Assembly (NCBI RefSeq): GCF_900156045.1
Contig: NZ_FTMX01000002.1
Location: 620,001-684,000 of the forward strand
Source of the DNA: Peribacillus simplex
GTDB taxonomy: Bacteria > Bacillota > Bacilli > Bacillales > DSM-1321
DNA length: 64,000 nt
Reading direction: 5' to 3'
Positions 28,513-37,804 of this stretch are shown here, in pieces. A model generated the notes under the pieces. It was not told where the DNA came from. It saw only the letters and a program-made list of their open reading frames with translations, and did not search any database. The stretch's first letter is position 1, and each line of letters begins with the position of its first letter. The position numbers and the translations under genes were made by a program.

Positions 28513-29145
28513 TCATTTATCGGGAAACCGTCCCATTTTTTTGACCGTTACGATTGGGGGAGTGCTCTTTTTTTTCCATAAAATATACAACATGATAAAG
28601 ATAAAGGAAAAACCAGCAGCCGGAATTAGATAAGGTTTAGTTATTTCCCGGATTTGCTGCCAATTCTCGCCGAGGACCCTTCCTAAGGTCAGGAACAATA
28701 TGGTCCAAGGAATGACAGCCGCAACCGTATAAAATATAAACTTCCATATGGACATCCTCGCAATTCCGGCAGGGATGGAAATGGCATGGCGAACCACTGG
28801 AATGAATCGAGCCGTAAAAATCACGCCTACGCCATACCTTTGAAACCACTCTTCAGCATTTACAATATGATTTTCTTTTATTAAAATATATTTTCCATAC
28901 TTCAAGAGAAAGGGCCTTCCTCCATAATAACCTGCCCAATAGAGAAATAGTTGTGCCATCGTCCCGCCTGCCACACCTGCAAGAACAGCTCCCCAATAAT
29001 TCATTTTCCCCAGGCCGACCACATAACCACCGTACCCTAGAACAAGCTCACTCGGGATGATTTCAACCATAAGCCCCAATAAAATCCCCATATATCCCAT
29101 TTCCGCAAACCAATTCAATATCGTCATAATAAGCTGTGATATCAT
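28513..29145 (-). CDS. DedA family membrane protein
   Basis: A 210-residue SNARE-associated/VTT-domain protein with about four to five hydrophobic segments. Family marks are an acidic residue in the first re-entrant region (GLMVEIIPSELVLGYGG), then FTARFIPVVRHAISIPAG (FxxR-x3-R pattern) and MSIWKFIFYT. DedA proteins flip undecaprenyl phosphate or phospholipids across the membrane. A second family member lies at 61150. Monocistronic, start ATG 29145. Confidence 0.9.
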   Translation of the reverse strand: MISQLIMTILNWFAEMGYMGILLGLMVEIIPSELVLGYGGYVVGLGKMNYWGAVLAGVAGGTMAQLFLYWAGYYGGRPFLLKYGKYILIKENHIVNAEEWFQRYGVGVIFTARFIPVVRHAISIPAGIARMSIWKFIFYTVAAVIPWTILFLTLGRVLGENWQQIREITKPYLIPAAGFSFIFIMLYILWKKKSTPPIVTVKKMGRFPDK

Positions 29146-29264
29146 GCTATCGGACTCCCCTTACCGCTAATTTCAAATTGTTTGTCCTTCTATCCTATTT
29201 CAGCTCATAACGTTCTATTCGTTTTTCATATTCAGTTTCACTCTGTATCCCATTTAGGAATGCA

Positions 29265-29298
29265 CAAAAAAAGACCAGCTGATATGTACTCCGGTCTC
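29265..29298 (-). terminator. Intrinsic terminator of the 54-aa gene
   Basis: On the minus strand GAGACC and GGTCTT pair around an 18-base loop followed by seven T. Confidence 0.65.
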
Positions 29299-29304
29299 AT
29301 TGCA

Positions 29305-29469
29305 TCAATATTCTTTTAGCTCCCGTTTTTGGGAAAATTGAGAAAAAACAGCTGTGGTGAGCAAGGATGAATCATTTTGCGTAACATTAGTGAAAATCTC
29401 CTGGCGTGATTTCGTTTTTTCAATATGAATCCCGAGATCTTTATACTTGTTGATTATTTGATTGTTCAT
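29305..29469 (-). CDS. Small hypothetical protein, 54 aa
   Basis: ATG 29469 follows an excellent AAAGGGAGGG at seven-base spacing. The product starts MNNQIINKYKDLGIHIEKTK and ends KRELKEY; it is polar, basic, without Cys or membrane segments. Its terminator follows directly. I recognise no family. It probably is a real small gene because RBS, frame and terminator agree. Confidence 0.65.
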   Translation of the reverse strand: MNNQIINKYKDLGIHIEKTKSRQEIFTNVTQNDSSLLTTAVFSQFSQKRELKEY

Positions 29470-29561
29470 GCTTACCCTCCCTTTCTGCTGTACCGTTATC
29501 CTTTAACTTCCCATTTAACGAAAGGATAAACCCTGTTTAAACAATTCGCTCCAAAAAACAA

Positions 29562-30275
29562 TCAATTGACTTGAATGGTTTGCAGTTGGTGTTCATGCAC
29601 TTCGTCTTTTTCAACATGCACCTGAACCTTATAGGTTCCGGATTTTTCGAAAGATACCTTATTTAGATATGTTCCATTTCCATCTTCTTCAGCTTTGGTG
29701 AAATGGCTCTCTTCGCTGCCTTCCTTCCACACCTCGAAATTCACATCTGCATTTGTCAGTGGCTTCCCATTCAATTCAACGGTCGCTTCAAAGTTCGAAC
29801 TGTCTCCTGCCTTTACAGGGTTACTTTGAAACTCGATGGATACATCCGTACTAGGATGAACCGATGCGCCTTCACTTTCATGTTCTGGAACGACAACTTC
29901 TTTTTCAGGCATTACATGAAGGCCTTTGTCCGTTACATGGGAGACTACAATATATTTGCCTTGTTCTTCAAAAGTATGCATCACCTGATACATGCCACTT
30001 CCAGTATTCTTTGCTTCAAGCATTTCCCGTTTATCCTGCCCTGACTTTCTCACTTCAAACATTACCTCATCTGCTTCATTCACCAATTGGCTTCCCTGTT
30101 TCACAGTCGTTTCAAGAATGACTTCTTTTCCAGGCTCCAATTTCCCTTTAATGACAATTGATGCATCCATCGATTCCGGAACAGCACTGTTCACTTCCTT
30201 ATCCTCTGGCATTTCAGACTCTTGACACCCTGCCAGCATAACTAACAACGCAGTAAACATATAGAGTTTTTTCAT
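29562..30275 (-). CDS. FixH/YtkA-like lipoprotein with two repeat domains
   Basis: A 237-residue exported lipoprotein: MKKLYMFTALLVMLAGC has a clear lipobox (LAGC, Cys17). The mature part has two Ig-like YtkA domains, about residues 35-125 and 140-235. Each contains ADEVMFEVRKSGQD or ADVNFEVWKEGSEE and ends in GKYIVVSHV or GTYKVQVHV. Between them is an acidic His-containing linker. Related proteins are found in copper/oxidase assembly contexts, but no such genes are near. Function unknown. Confidence 0.82.
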   Translation of the reverse strand: MKKLYMFTALLVMLAGCQESEMPEDKEVNSAVPESMDASIVIKGKLEPGKEVILETTVKQGSQLVNEADEVMFEVRKSGQDKREMLEAKNTGSGMYQVMHTFEEQGKYIVVSHVTDKGLHVMPEKEVVVPEHESEGASVHPSTDVSIEFQSNPVKAGDSSNFEATVELNGKPLTNADVNFEVWKEGSEESHFTKAEEDGNGTYLNKVSFEKSGTYKVQVHVEKDEVHEHQLQTIQVN

Positions 30276-30368
30276 ATGAACTTTCCTTTACTATTTATTA
30301 GACTAAAAATCTGTCCTTTTCATATTGCCCATCCTTTCCTTTTTTCAGATTTTTATACATGATTCACA

Positions 30369-30941
30369 TCAAATAGTTCGCATCACGGTGACTGAGGTCA
30401 GCATGGCTACCGCGATGATCGTTAAAAATGAATATAAAAAGATTGAAGTCCCCACAACACTCAATCCGCATAGAAGTACGCATCCATCAATGATAAAAAT
30501 CAGCAAACCTACATTTAATCCGCTCTTCCTGGATAGGATCTGTGCCAGCATATCCGTTCCGCCTGTTGATGTCCCATACCGAAGCATTAAGCCGATTCCT
30601 AATCCAATCAAACCTCCCCCGATCATCGCACTTACATATATGGGAAGATTCCATCCGGTGACAGCGTCGGAAAAAATATCGATGCATAAAGAGGAAAAAA
30701 GCAGGCCATGCAAGCTGTTCAGGAATAATTTCTTTTCAAAGTACCAAGCATATATATATAATGGAATGCTGCTCAAAATCACACCCAGGCCTGTTGGAAG
30801 TCCTATATAGTAATGAAAAATCAGCCCAATCCCTATCATGCCACCATCCAATAAATGATAAGGTATCAGGAAAAAATTGATTCCCACGCCTACAAGCATG
30901 CTGCCGGCAATGATCGCTGCCATCCTTTCCATGATCTTCAT
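30369..30941 (-). CDS. YitT family membrane protein (DUF161)
   Basis: A 190-residue protein with five predicted helices, lacking the C-terminal DUF2179 domain of full-length YitT (about 280 residues). Typical segments are LIPYHLLDGGMIGIG and GTSTGGTDMLAQ. ATG 30941 follows AAAGGGGGTGG; the open frame extends upstream without RBS. Function of the family is unknown. Short five-helix members are common in Bacillus, so this is not necessarily truncated. Confidence 0.85.
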   Translation of the reverse strand: MKIMERMAAIIAGSMLVGVGINFFLIPYHLLDGGMIGIGLIFHYYIGLPTGLGVILSSIPLYIYAWYFEKKLFLNSLHGLLFSSLCIDIFSDAVTGWNLPIYVSAMIGGGLIGLGIGLMLRYGTSTGGTDMLAQILSRKSGLNVGLLIFIIDGCVLLCGLSVVGTSIFLYSFLTIIAVAMLTSVTVMRTI

Positions 30942-31179
30942 GGCTGCCACCCCCTTTAATCTGCATTTAAAACTTGTCTTGGACTCTATAGAATATGTAT
31001 GTACCATCGAAAAAATAATGAAACTGACCAATTTTTTATGAAACCGCCACTAGTTTTCTGAATATTCTATAATATTATACAATAAAGTAGAGAAAACAGT
31101 CAAAAACAGCTAATTATTAGCTCAAACTGATACTTTACAAGCAATTTACCGGATTTAAGGTGCCTGAAGCTATTTGACT

Positions 31180-31450
31180 GAATGATTAACTCTTTCTATA
31201 ATGAAAGTATTTAAATTAATTAGATTGAGGTGATTTGATGGGGCATTAAAGGATGTTCGTTTTGACAGGCGGTCGCTGATTTGCGTAATGGATATGTGCA
31301 TCCTATTGAAAAATGGCTGCACTCCTTCAGACAGAAATTCTTCTATTTCCCGTCTACGCATCGGCAATCGGCATATACTATTATTCTCTTCATCAATTAA
31401 AGAAATGGGAGTTCAAACGGCTGGACATCAATTACCACAGCCATTTTGAA
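31180..31450 (+). pseudogene. Possible decayed small gene
   Basis: In the 615-base gap before the second CNNM gene, GAGGTGATTTG precedes ATG 31239, but the frame stops after three codons. Protein-like pieces continue in shifted frames: one runs LRNGYVHPIEKWLHSFRQK and on to a stop, another ends KKWEFKRLDINYHSHFE. An opposing minus frame (31170-31367) lacks an RBS. I read it as the remnant of a small gene; no family is recognised. Confidence 0.3.
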
Positions 31451-31556
31451 TAACTCCCGATAATATTCAGCACGGCAAAAAAAATATACTTGTATATTTT
31501 AAAAATGTAGGAGGTGTACTCCTTATTCGTCTCGAAGGCGAGTTAAGGGAGACTAT

Positions 31557-32909
31557 TTGGACATAATAAACTTGGTTCTTATTGCCATTTTAATTGCTTT
31601 AACAGCATTTTTTGTAGCTACGGAGTTTGCGATTGTTAAAGTGAGAAGCACGAGGGTCGATCAATTAATTGAAGAAGGAAAGCCGAATGCTCTTTCAGCA
31701 AAGAAAGTCATCTCCAACCTGGATGAATACCTTTCGACATGTCAGCTCGGAATTACCATTACTGCTTTAGGGCTTGGATTCCTTGGGGAACCGACAGTTG
31801 AAAACATTTTGCGACCACTTTTAAATCAATTAAATCTTCCGGAGTCGGCTTCACATGTACTCTCTGTTGCAATTGCCTTTTCTTTCATTACGTTCATACA
31901 TGTCGTTGTTGGGGAATTGGCACCGAAAACATTGGCGATTCAAAAAGCGGAGCAAGTAACATTATTGGTTTCGAAACCTTTAATTGCCTTTAACAAAGTC
32001 ATGTATCCATTCATCTGGGTACTGAATGGCTCTGCAAGGACGCTTACAAGAATGCTAGGATTAAAAGCAGTTTCCGAACATGATTTGGCTCATACAGAAG
32101 AAGAGCTTCGTATCATTGTTTCCGAAAGCTACAAAAGTGGCGAAATTAACCAATCAGAGTTTAAATATGTGAATAAAATTTTTGAATTCGATGATCGGAT
32201 TGCAAAAGAAATCATGGTACCACGTACAGAAATTGCAACGGTATCCAAAGATGATACGATCCAACAGTTTTTCACCGTCATGGCGGAAGAGAACTTTACA
32301 CGATATCCTGTCATTGACGGAGATAAAGACCATGTTATCGGAATGGTCAATATAAAAGAGCTATTCACTGAAATGATAGACAGGAACAATCAGGCAGCAT
32401 CAACGATCCAACGATATGTTCGTCCGATCATCCGTGTCATTGACAGTATTCCAATTCACGATTTACTTTTAAAAATGCAAAAGGAGCGCATCCACATGGC
32501 TATCCTCATGGATGAATACGGCGGTACGTCAGGTTTGGTGACCGTTGAAGATATCCTTGAAGAAATCGTGGGCGATATCCGCGATGAGTTCGACCTGGAT
32601 GAAGTTCCGGATGTCCGCAAATTAAAAGAGGATCACTACATCATCGATGCCAAGGTATTAGTCAGTGAAGTGAATGATTTACTTGGATTGGATATCAATG
32701 ATGAGGATATTGATACGATGGGCGGATGGATCCTTACCGAGAATTACGAGGCCAAACAAGGTGATATCCTGACTTATGGTCCCTATAACTTTAGGATAAA
32801 GGAAATGGAAGATCACCATATTCGTTATATTGAAATATACAAACAAGCAAAAGTCGTAAGCGAAGTAAAAGAATTCCCGATAATATCACAAACTGAAATC
32901 GTTTCATGA
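31557..32909 (+). CDS. CNNM/HlyC-CorC family transporter, second copy
   Basis: A 450-residue paralogue of the protein at 27125, near-identical through the CBS pair ([29 protein letters not shown]) and diverged in the last 40 residues. Domain order is DUF21 membrane domain, CBS pair, CorC_HlyC domain. The start is TTG 31557, preceded by AAGGGAGA at six bases, so unlike the first copy it has an ordinary RBS. The two genes lie 3 kb apart in the same direction and probably arose by duplication. Confidence 0.9.
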   Translation: MDIINLVLIAILIALTAFFVATEFAIVKVRSTRVDQLIEEGKPNALSAKKVISNLDEYLSTCQLGITITALGLGFLGEPTVENILRPLLNQLNLPESASHVLSVAIAFSFITFIHVVVGELAPKTLAIQKAEQVTLLVSKPLIAFNKVMYPFIWVLNGSARTLTRMLGLKAVSEHDLAHTEEELRIIVSESYKSGEINQSEFKYVNKIFEFDDRIAKEIMVPRTEIATVSKDDTIQQFFTVMAEENFTRYPVIDGDKDHVIGMVNIKELFTEMIDRNNQAASTIQRYVRPIIRVIDSIPIHDLLLKMQKERIHMAILMDEYGGTSGLVTVEDILEEIVGDIRDEFDLDEVPDVRKLKEDHYIIDAKVLVSEVNDLLGLDINDEDIDTMGGWILTENYEAKQGDILTYGPYNFRIKEMEDHHIRYIEIYKQAKVVSEVKEFPIISQTEIVS

Positions 32910-32950
32910 TAATAACCCCCGTTCCTAATTGGAGCGGGGGTTATTTTTTT
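32910..32950 (+). terminator. Intrinsic terminator
   Basis: AATAACCCCCGTTCC pairs with GGAGCGGGGGTTATT, then T run. Confidence 0.92.
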
Positions 32951-33091
32951 CCAGCTGGTACATGAAGTGAAATAAAAACATATTATATAAAACCTGCTTC
33001 ATTTAGCATTGAATGATTACATGAAGTATAGTTCTACCTTTATTGTTTCATACTGTTAGAAAAGCGATACTTTTTGAAGGAGTGAGGAATC

Positions 33092-33241
33092 ATGAAACTC
33101 ATAACCATTTGCCAACACTGCAAAGGAAAAGGGAAAACCCGCTATCTGCAATTCTTTTCCCGGGACTGCAATCATTGCAACGGTCAAGGTAAGGCTGTAA
33201 AAGATATGTCAAATTTAAGAAATCAGGCAAAAAACATCTAA
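33092..33241 (+). CDS. 49-aa DnaJ-type zinc-finger-like protein
   Basis: ATG 33092 follows GAAGGAGTGAGG. The product has two CxxCxGxG-like knuckles: CQHCKGKGK near residue 7 and CNHCNGQGK near residue 31. This is one half of the DnaJ cysteine-rich domain, enough to bind a single zinc. No J domain is present. Small proteins like this occur in Bacillus (YuiA/YhzC-like), function unknown. It is convergent with the AI-2E gene seven bases away. Confidence 0.72.
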   Translation: MKLITICQHCKGKGKTRYLQFFSRDCNHCNGQGKAVKDMSNLRNQAKNI

Positions 33242-33248
33242 TAATCTT

Positions 33249-34292
33249 TCATATTTTGAAGTTGGGTTTGATGACACCTGCCCTCTTTAACGTATCATAA
33301 ACAATCAGTATCGAAGGTCCAAGGAAAAGCCCGATGAAACCAAGCATTTTAAACCCTAAATAAAGGCTGACCAGCGATGCCAATGGGCTCAATCCCATAT
33401 TTGCTGAATAGATTTTCGGTTCGATGGTCCTTCTTATGATGGTAATGACCAGGAATAGGATGATGAGGCCAACACCTAGATGATGGTTTCCTTGAGCCCA
33501 AACAATTACTGCCCAAGGAACCAGTACAGATCCCGTCCCCAAAATAGGAAGAATGTCCACGACTACTATTAACAGTGCCAATGGAATCGTATACTTCACA
33601 TTTAATAACCATAGTCCTCCATAAGCCATGATGAACGTTATTAAACTCAAAAGGATTTGTGCCTTGATGAAGCCTACGGCTGCCATACTTAAATCTTGAT
33701 AAACTAGCGAAATCTTTTGATAGGTGGATGTCTTTAAATAAAGGACCGCCTTTTTTCTTAACTTAGGCAATTCAAGACTAAATAAGAATAAAGCGATTAA
33801 ATAAATTAAAAAATCAATGAAAAATCCGGGAATGAGTGTAACGAACTGAACCATATCCTGAACAAAGCCCTCTGTGAACCCCTCTAATGCCCTGACTCCC
33901 TTTTCCATCGTTTGTTCTATGGACTGTATGAGATTTGGCGGCAACGTTTGGGAATACCGTTCCCATTGCCTAATGACTGGCAATATAGCCGTCAAATATA
34001 CTTCACGTACGAAACCAGGAAATTCTTCTGAATAGATAATGACCTTCTTGATTAATACCGAAAAGGAAAAATAAGTGATGCTCATAAGCCCGCCTACATA
34101 TAGAGCAAATGAAATCAATACTGCCCAAAACCGATGCAGCTTTGCCGTTCCACCAATCATGCGTACCAATCCATCCAAAAGAATGGCGGTGAGCAACGCT
34201 AAAATCAAAGCCCATGAATAGGGAATGACGATTAATATGCATAAAAGGAGAATACCTCTCCAAAACCAACGGAAAAAGACGGCGACATTCAC
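33249..34292 (-). CDS. AI-2E family transporter (YtvI/YdbI-like)
   Basis: A 347-residue membrane protein with about seven to eight hydrophobic segments and a polar helical domain around residues 90-160. Family segments are VVDILPILGTGSVLVPWA and RRTIEPKIYSANMGLSPL. Despite the name, most members are not autoinducer transporters; some are Na/H antiporters, and YtvI is a sporulation protein. Exact subfamily unsure. ATG 34292 follows an AGGAGGGTTTG RBS. Confidence 0.85.
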   Translation of the reverse strand: MNVAVFFRWFWRGILLLCILIVIPYSWALILALLTAILLDGLVRMIGGTAKLHRFWAVLISFALYVGGLMSITYFSFSVLIKKVIIYSEEFPGFVREVYLTAILPVIRQWERYSQTLPPNLIQSIEQTMEKGVRALEGFTEGFVQDMVQFVTLIPGFFIDFLIYLIALFLFSLELPKLRKKAVLYLKTSTYQKISLVYQDLSMAAVGFIKAQILLSLITFIMAYGGLWLLNVKYTIPLALLIVVVDILPILGTGSVLVPWAVIVWAQGNHHLGVGLIILFLVITIIRRTIEPKIYSANMGLSPLASLVSLYLGFKMLGFIGLFLGPSILIVYDTLKRAGVIKPNFKI

Positions 34293-34420
34293 TGAACAAA
34301 CCCTCCTTGCACTTTCCTGTTCTCCTTATATTTATGAAATGGGGTCACATATATTTCGCTTATACGTTTTATTTTCTCAATAAGGGGAAAAAGAGATATA
34401 AAGAGATGGAGGGATTGACA

Positions 34421-34624
34421 TTGGATAATAAAGATAAAGAAAAGTATATTGAGGAGCGTAATGATAAATCCAAGGCATTCAAGAAAGATCAGGAAAAACA
34501 GCTGGAACGTGATCAAGTGGTCATGCCCATTGATGATTTACCAATTGATGAAATTAAATATGAACGACAAGAAGAACGAAATAAAAAAGAAACAAAACAC
34601 CGCTCCACCAGTGAGAGGGCTTAA
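34421..34624 (+). CDS. Small charged hypothetical protein, 67 aa
   Basis: TTG 34421 lies seven bases after GGAGGGA. The product is highly charged (DNKDKEKYIEERNDKSKAF) with a mid segment VVMPIDDLPIDEIKYER and a basic tail. No membrane helix, Cys or known motif; likely disordered. A perfect terminator overlaps its stop. A longer in-frame start at 34307 has no RBS and would overlap the AI-2E promoter region. Confidence 0.65.
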   Translation: MDNKDKEKYIEERNDKSKAFKKDQEKQLERDQVVMPIDDLPIDEIKYERQEERNKKETKHRSTSERA

Positions 34625-34660
34625 CCAAAAACCAGCCAATTTAGAGGCTGGTTTTTGGTT
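34623..34660 (+). terminator. Intrinsic terminator
   Basis: Perfect 15-bp stem, AACCAAAAACCAGCC with GGCTGGTTTTTGGTT. Confidence 0.88.
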
Positions 34661-34893
34661 GCAAGATATAATTGCATTCAGCTTCAAAGTGATGTGTCGT
34701 ATTGACTTTTACCAATTCTCGGCGGCACTTTGATACTTGCTCATGGAACTTTTAAAGGAAAAAATATATTTTTGCCATCATATTAAGGTCCCTTTTGTTC
34801 TTTTTTTGAAAATTCAGTACAATCCAATTCTCCCATAATTCATTCGCATCGCCGGAATTCCCTCCAATCCTGCTTCACTTCCAAAAATAAACA

Positions 34894-34921
34894 TTGACTG
34901 AAAAAAATGATTCTTTACAAT
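34894..34921 (+). promoter_or_regulatory. Candidate sigma-A promoter of the marR-type gene
   Basis: TTGACT, 16 bases, TACAAT. The rest of the 34661-34979 gap shows nothing else. An AT-rich stretch just downstream (TTTTAAGAATTAAAGAATAT) could hold an autoregulatory operator. Confidence 0.5.
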
Positions 34922-34979
34922 AGACTTTTAAGAATTAAAGAATATAATGGACTGGTCGACCATTATAAAGGAGAATCAT

Positions 34980-35399
34980 ATGACGAACCCTACTCAATTA
35001 TTTCATCAATATTTACAAGTATCGAGATCATTAGTCAGCAAAATGAATGAACAAATTACAGCCCTTGAAATTTACCATAATCAGTGGACGATCCTGAATT
35101 ATTTAAAGAACTGTGGATATTCCACAATCCCCGATATTTGCAGTTACTTGGATGTTGATAGTGTTATCATCACACGTTCGGTCAACAGCATGGAACAGAA
35201 TAATATGATTAAACAAGTTCCTGGAAAAGATGAACAGGAAAAACGAATCGAACTGACGCCCCGGGGAAAAGAGGTACATACAAAATGTCTTAAGATTGCA
35301 GAAAAAATCGAAGGAAAAGCCCTGGAAGGCATTACTGAGGAAGAACAGGAAATATTTTTCCAGACGGTCCTTAAAATCCTCAATAATATAAGAAACTAA
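34980..35399 (+). CDS. MarR family transcriptional regulator
   Basis: A 139-residue winged-helix regulator. The recognition helix region is SVIITRSVNSMEQNNMI and the wing contains DEQEKRIELTPRG. ATG 34980 (MTNPTQLF) follows AAAGGAGAATCAT. Upstream in-frame ATG 34947 has no RBS. No obvious target is adjacent: it is convergent with the MocR-type gene, so autoregulation or distant targets are likely. Confidence 0.88.
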   Translation: MTNPTQLFHQYLQVSRSLVSKMNEQITALEIYHNQWTILNYLKNCGYSTIPDICSYLDVDSVIITRSVNSMEQNNMIKQVPGKDEQEKRIELTPRGKEVHTKCLKIAEKIEGKALEGITEEEQEIFFQTVLKILNNIRN

Positions 35400-35467
35400 A
35401 ATGGGTACCTTATATCATTGTTGAATAAGTGTGAATCAAGGCCTTTTCCTTATTTTTTCGCATCAAG

Positions 35468-36859
35468 CTATAGCCATGCCATTTTTAAAAGTCGGATTCC
35501 TGCTTTGATTTCCTTTTCGGTTAAGCCACCGTACCCAATCAAAACAGTCGGATCTTTCACATTCTTAGAATGATAAACCGAAGTCGGGTGGACTTTAACC
35601 CCGACACTGGCAGCCTTATGAATGAGCTCTGCCTCACTGCTGCCGTTTTTTACTTTTAAAAGAACGTGCAATCCTGACTTTTCACCGATTACGGCTACAC
35701 GATCATGGAAGCTCTCTTCGATTGCATTAAGCAGCACCTTATTTTTTTTACGATAAATCGTTCGCATTTTATTCAGATGGCGTTCCCAATGTCCATTTTT
35801 CATAAAAAGACAGAGCGTTTCCTGAATCAGTCTGGAGACGGTCTGTTTATATCCAATTAACTTCTCTTGATAGCGGCAAGCCAGTTCCATAGGTAACACC
35901 ATGAATCCTACCCTGATTGATGGGATGAGCGACTTTGAAAACGTGCCTAGGTAGATGACCTTTCCCTTTGTGTCCAACCCCTGCAGGGACGGAATCGGTT
36001 TGCCTGAATGTCGGAATTCCCCGTCATAATCATCTTCGATGATATAACCCTTTTTTTCCACTGCCCAATTCAGCAATTCCACCCTTCTGGTTATCGGCAT
36101 GATCATACCGGAAGGAAATTGATGGGAAGGAGTGACATAGGCAACATTCGCGGCACTCTCTTTCAGGGAGTCCACACTCATTCCACTTTCATCCAAGGGT
36201 ATGTATGCCATATCCGCTCCCTCCAACCTCAGTACCTCCCTTACTCGATGAAAGCCAGGGTCTTCCAATCCGAACACTCGCTCATTTCCAAGAAGTAACC
36301 GCAATAGATGGATGAAATACTGGGTACCTGCCCCAATGATGATTTGATCAGCCCCGCAGCGAACTCCTCTCGATTGGAATAGATAGGATGAGATTTCAAA
36401 CCGGAGCCCCCATTCCCCTTGAGGATCACCGCTCATGAACATTTCCCTTTCCTGTAGATACAATGTATTGTTCAAGCATTTTTTCCATACGGCATGCGGG
36501 AAAGAATCCACGTCCACGTGTCCATGATTGAAATCTATCTCATTTCTTTCATTCGGAGGGCACATAATCCCTTCTGTTACAGGCATAGGCTCATTCAAAG
36601 GTGAGATTGGTTCTAAATCGGCTACGTAATACCCTTTCCTTAATTGACTTTCCACATATCCTTCTGCCATCAACTGCTGATAAGCCGTATCCACTGTATT
36701 CAGGCCTATCCCTAAATGCACAGCTAGTTTTCGTTTAGAAGGCAGTTTCATTCCGGCCTTTATTTGTCCATTCTGGATTTCCTTTATAAAGAATTTATAC
36801 AATTGGACATATAAAGCTTCTTTATTCGTTTTATCTAAGTTTAGAGTGATTTCAAACAT
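35468..36859 (-). CDS. MocR/GabR-type regulator (GntR HTH fused to aminotransferase domain)
   Basis: A 463-residue transcription factor. An N-terminal GntR winged HTH (LPSKRKLAVHLGIGLNTVDT, about residues 35-75) is joined by a linker to an aminotransferase class I fold with PLP Lys in GTFSKSLIPSIRVGF. EDDYDGEFRH is also characteristic. Such proteins sense PLP or amino-acid adducts (GabR, PdxR, TauR types). ATG 36859 follows AAGGAGG at five bases. It is divergent from a GNAT acetyltransferase 103 bases away, the probable target. Confidence 0.9.
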   Translation of the reverse strand: MFEITLNLDKTNKEALYVQLYKFFIKEIQNGQIKAGMKLPSKRKLAVHLGIGLNTVDTAYQQLMAEGYVESQLRKGYYVADLEPISPLNEPMPVTEGIMCPPNERNEIDFNHGHVDVDSFPHAVWKKCLNNTLYLQEREMFMSGDPQGEWGLRFEISSYLFQSRGVRCGADQIIIGAGTQYFIHLLRLLLGNERVFGLEDPGFHRVREVLRLEGADMAYIPLDESGMSVDSLKESAANVAYVTPSHQFPSGMIMPITRRVELLNWAVEKKGYIIEDDYDGEFRHSGKPIPSLQGLDTKGKVIYLGTFSKSLIPSIRVGFMVLPMELACRYQEKLIGYKQTVSRLIQETLCLFMKNGHWERHLNKMRTIYRKKNKVLLNAIEESFHDRVAVIGEKSGLHVLLKVKNGSSEAELIHKAASVGVKVHPTSVYHSKNVKDPTVLIGYGGLTEKEIKAGIRLLKMAWL

Positions 36860-36962
36860 TTGGTCCTCCTTCAAACTGGTTCCATAAATTATATCAGCTT
36901 TGGTCCTTATTGCAGGACCAGAATATTTTTATAATGAAGATATCAATCAAGAGGAGGATAAT

Positions 36963-37541
36963 ATGGAACATATCGAATTGTTCGGGAAACACGTGATACT
37001 CACCCCGATGATGGATCATCATATCGAACCGCTTTACGCCGCTTCCCTGCCAGCTGAAATATGGGAATGGAGCGCAACAAAAATTTTGTCATATGAAGAG
37101 GCGATTTCCTATGTAAAGGATGGCATTCGAGCAAGGGAACAGGAACTTCATCATCCATTTGTCGTTATCGATCAGACTGATGATTCGATAGTTGGCAGCA
37201 CGAGCTTAAGAAACATTCAATTTCATAATCAATCCCTGGAAATCGGTGCGACTTGGTATCATCCCGACAAATGGCGGACAGCCATTAACACAGAATGTAA
37301 GTACCTGCTATTGCAGCATGCTTTTGAAAAGTGGAAAATGAAACGGGTTGAATTCAGGACGGACGAATGCAACAAAAGATCGCGGGCAGCAATAACCAGG
37401 CTCGGCGCCCTGGAAGAAGGCATTTTGAGAATGGAGAAAAAACTGCAAGATGGAAGGATAAGGAACACGGTGGTCTACAGTATTCTCGAGCATGAATGGC
37501 CCAATGTGAAAAGGAATTTGGAAGCCTTTTTGAAAAGGTGA
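36963..37541 (+). CDS. GNAT acetyltransferase, RimJ/RimL type
   Basis: A 192-residue acetyl-CoA dependent N-acetyltransferase. The first motifs include ILTPMMDHHIEPLY; later VVIDQTDDSIVGSTSLRNI and the GATWYHPDKWRTAINTE acetyl-CoA region. RVEFRTDECNKRSRAAITRL is the conserved segment that ends in the family GxxxEG (GALEEGIL). It acts on ribosomal protein or small-molecule amines in relatives. ATG 36963 follows AAGAGGAGG. Divergent from a MocR regulator. Confidence 0.88.
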   Translation: MEHIELFGKHVILTPMMDHHIEPLYAASLPAEIWEWSATKILSYEEAISYVKDGIRAREQELHHPFVVIDQTDDSIVGSTSLRNIQFHNQSLEIGATWYHPDKWRTAINTECKYLLLQHAFEKWKMKRVEFRTDECNKRSRAAITRLGALEEGILRMEKKLQDGRIRNTVVYSILEHEWPNVKRNLEAFLKR

Positions 37542-37548
37542 AGATATG

Positions 37549-37580
37549 AAAAAGAGTGCCGTTGTTTTGCACTCTTTTTC
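37549..37580. terminator. Bidirectional intrinsic terminator
   Basis: AAAAAGAGTGC pairs with GCACTCTTTTT with a 9-base loop. Confidence 0.88.
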
Positions 37581-37588
37581 TCTTGCTG

Positions 37589-37737
37589 CTATCTTTCCTG
37601 TGAGTCTTTATTAATATCCGATAAGAAATCCTTTTGCCTTTTCGTTGATCGAATGAATATAAAACGCCAATCGCAAATAAAAACGGCATTAAAAAAGCAA
37701 AAAGAAGATAAATCATATCTCCAATGAACAAGTTCAT
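37589..37737 (-). pseudogene. Frameshifted small membrane protein, DUF4083-like
   Basis: The frame from 37737 encodes LFIGDMIYLLFAFLMPFLFA, a membrane helix, and then runs into unlikely sequence past the next gene. Another frame from the same spot gives FIFIRSTKRQKDFLSDINKD and stops at 37589. Joined by a one-base shift near 37668 the two halves make a ~49-residue protein of the same plan as the intact small gene at 53689 (helix, then R-S-x-K-R and a charged helix). AGGGGG lies seven bases before an in-frame TTG. A single indel thus breaks it. Confidence 0.6.
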
Positions 37738-37804
37738 TCCCCCTAGACCATGCGACGCGCACTTTTGTCTGTAAACTTTTCCTCCAAACTTGGATGATCA
37801 TTGC

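Noticed and set aside
31170..31367. 65-residue minus ORF before the second CNNM gene
   Set aside because: Composition looks protein-like but there is no RBS, and plus-strand remnants with an RBS fit better. Undecided, so not called.
37354..37737. 127-residue minus ORF taken as one real gene
   Set aside because: Only its first ~25 residues are plausible; the rest runs antisense through the GNAT gene, so it is treated as a frameshifted small gene.
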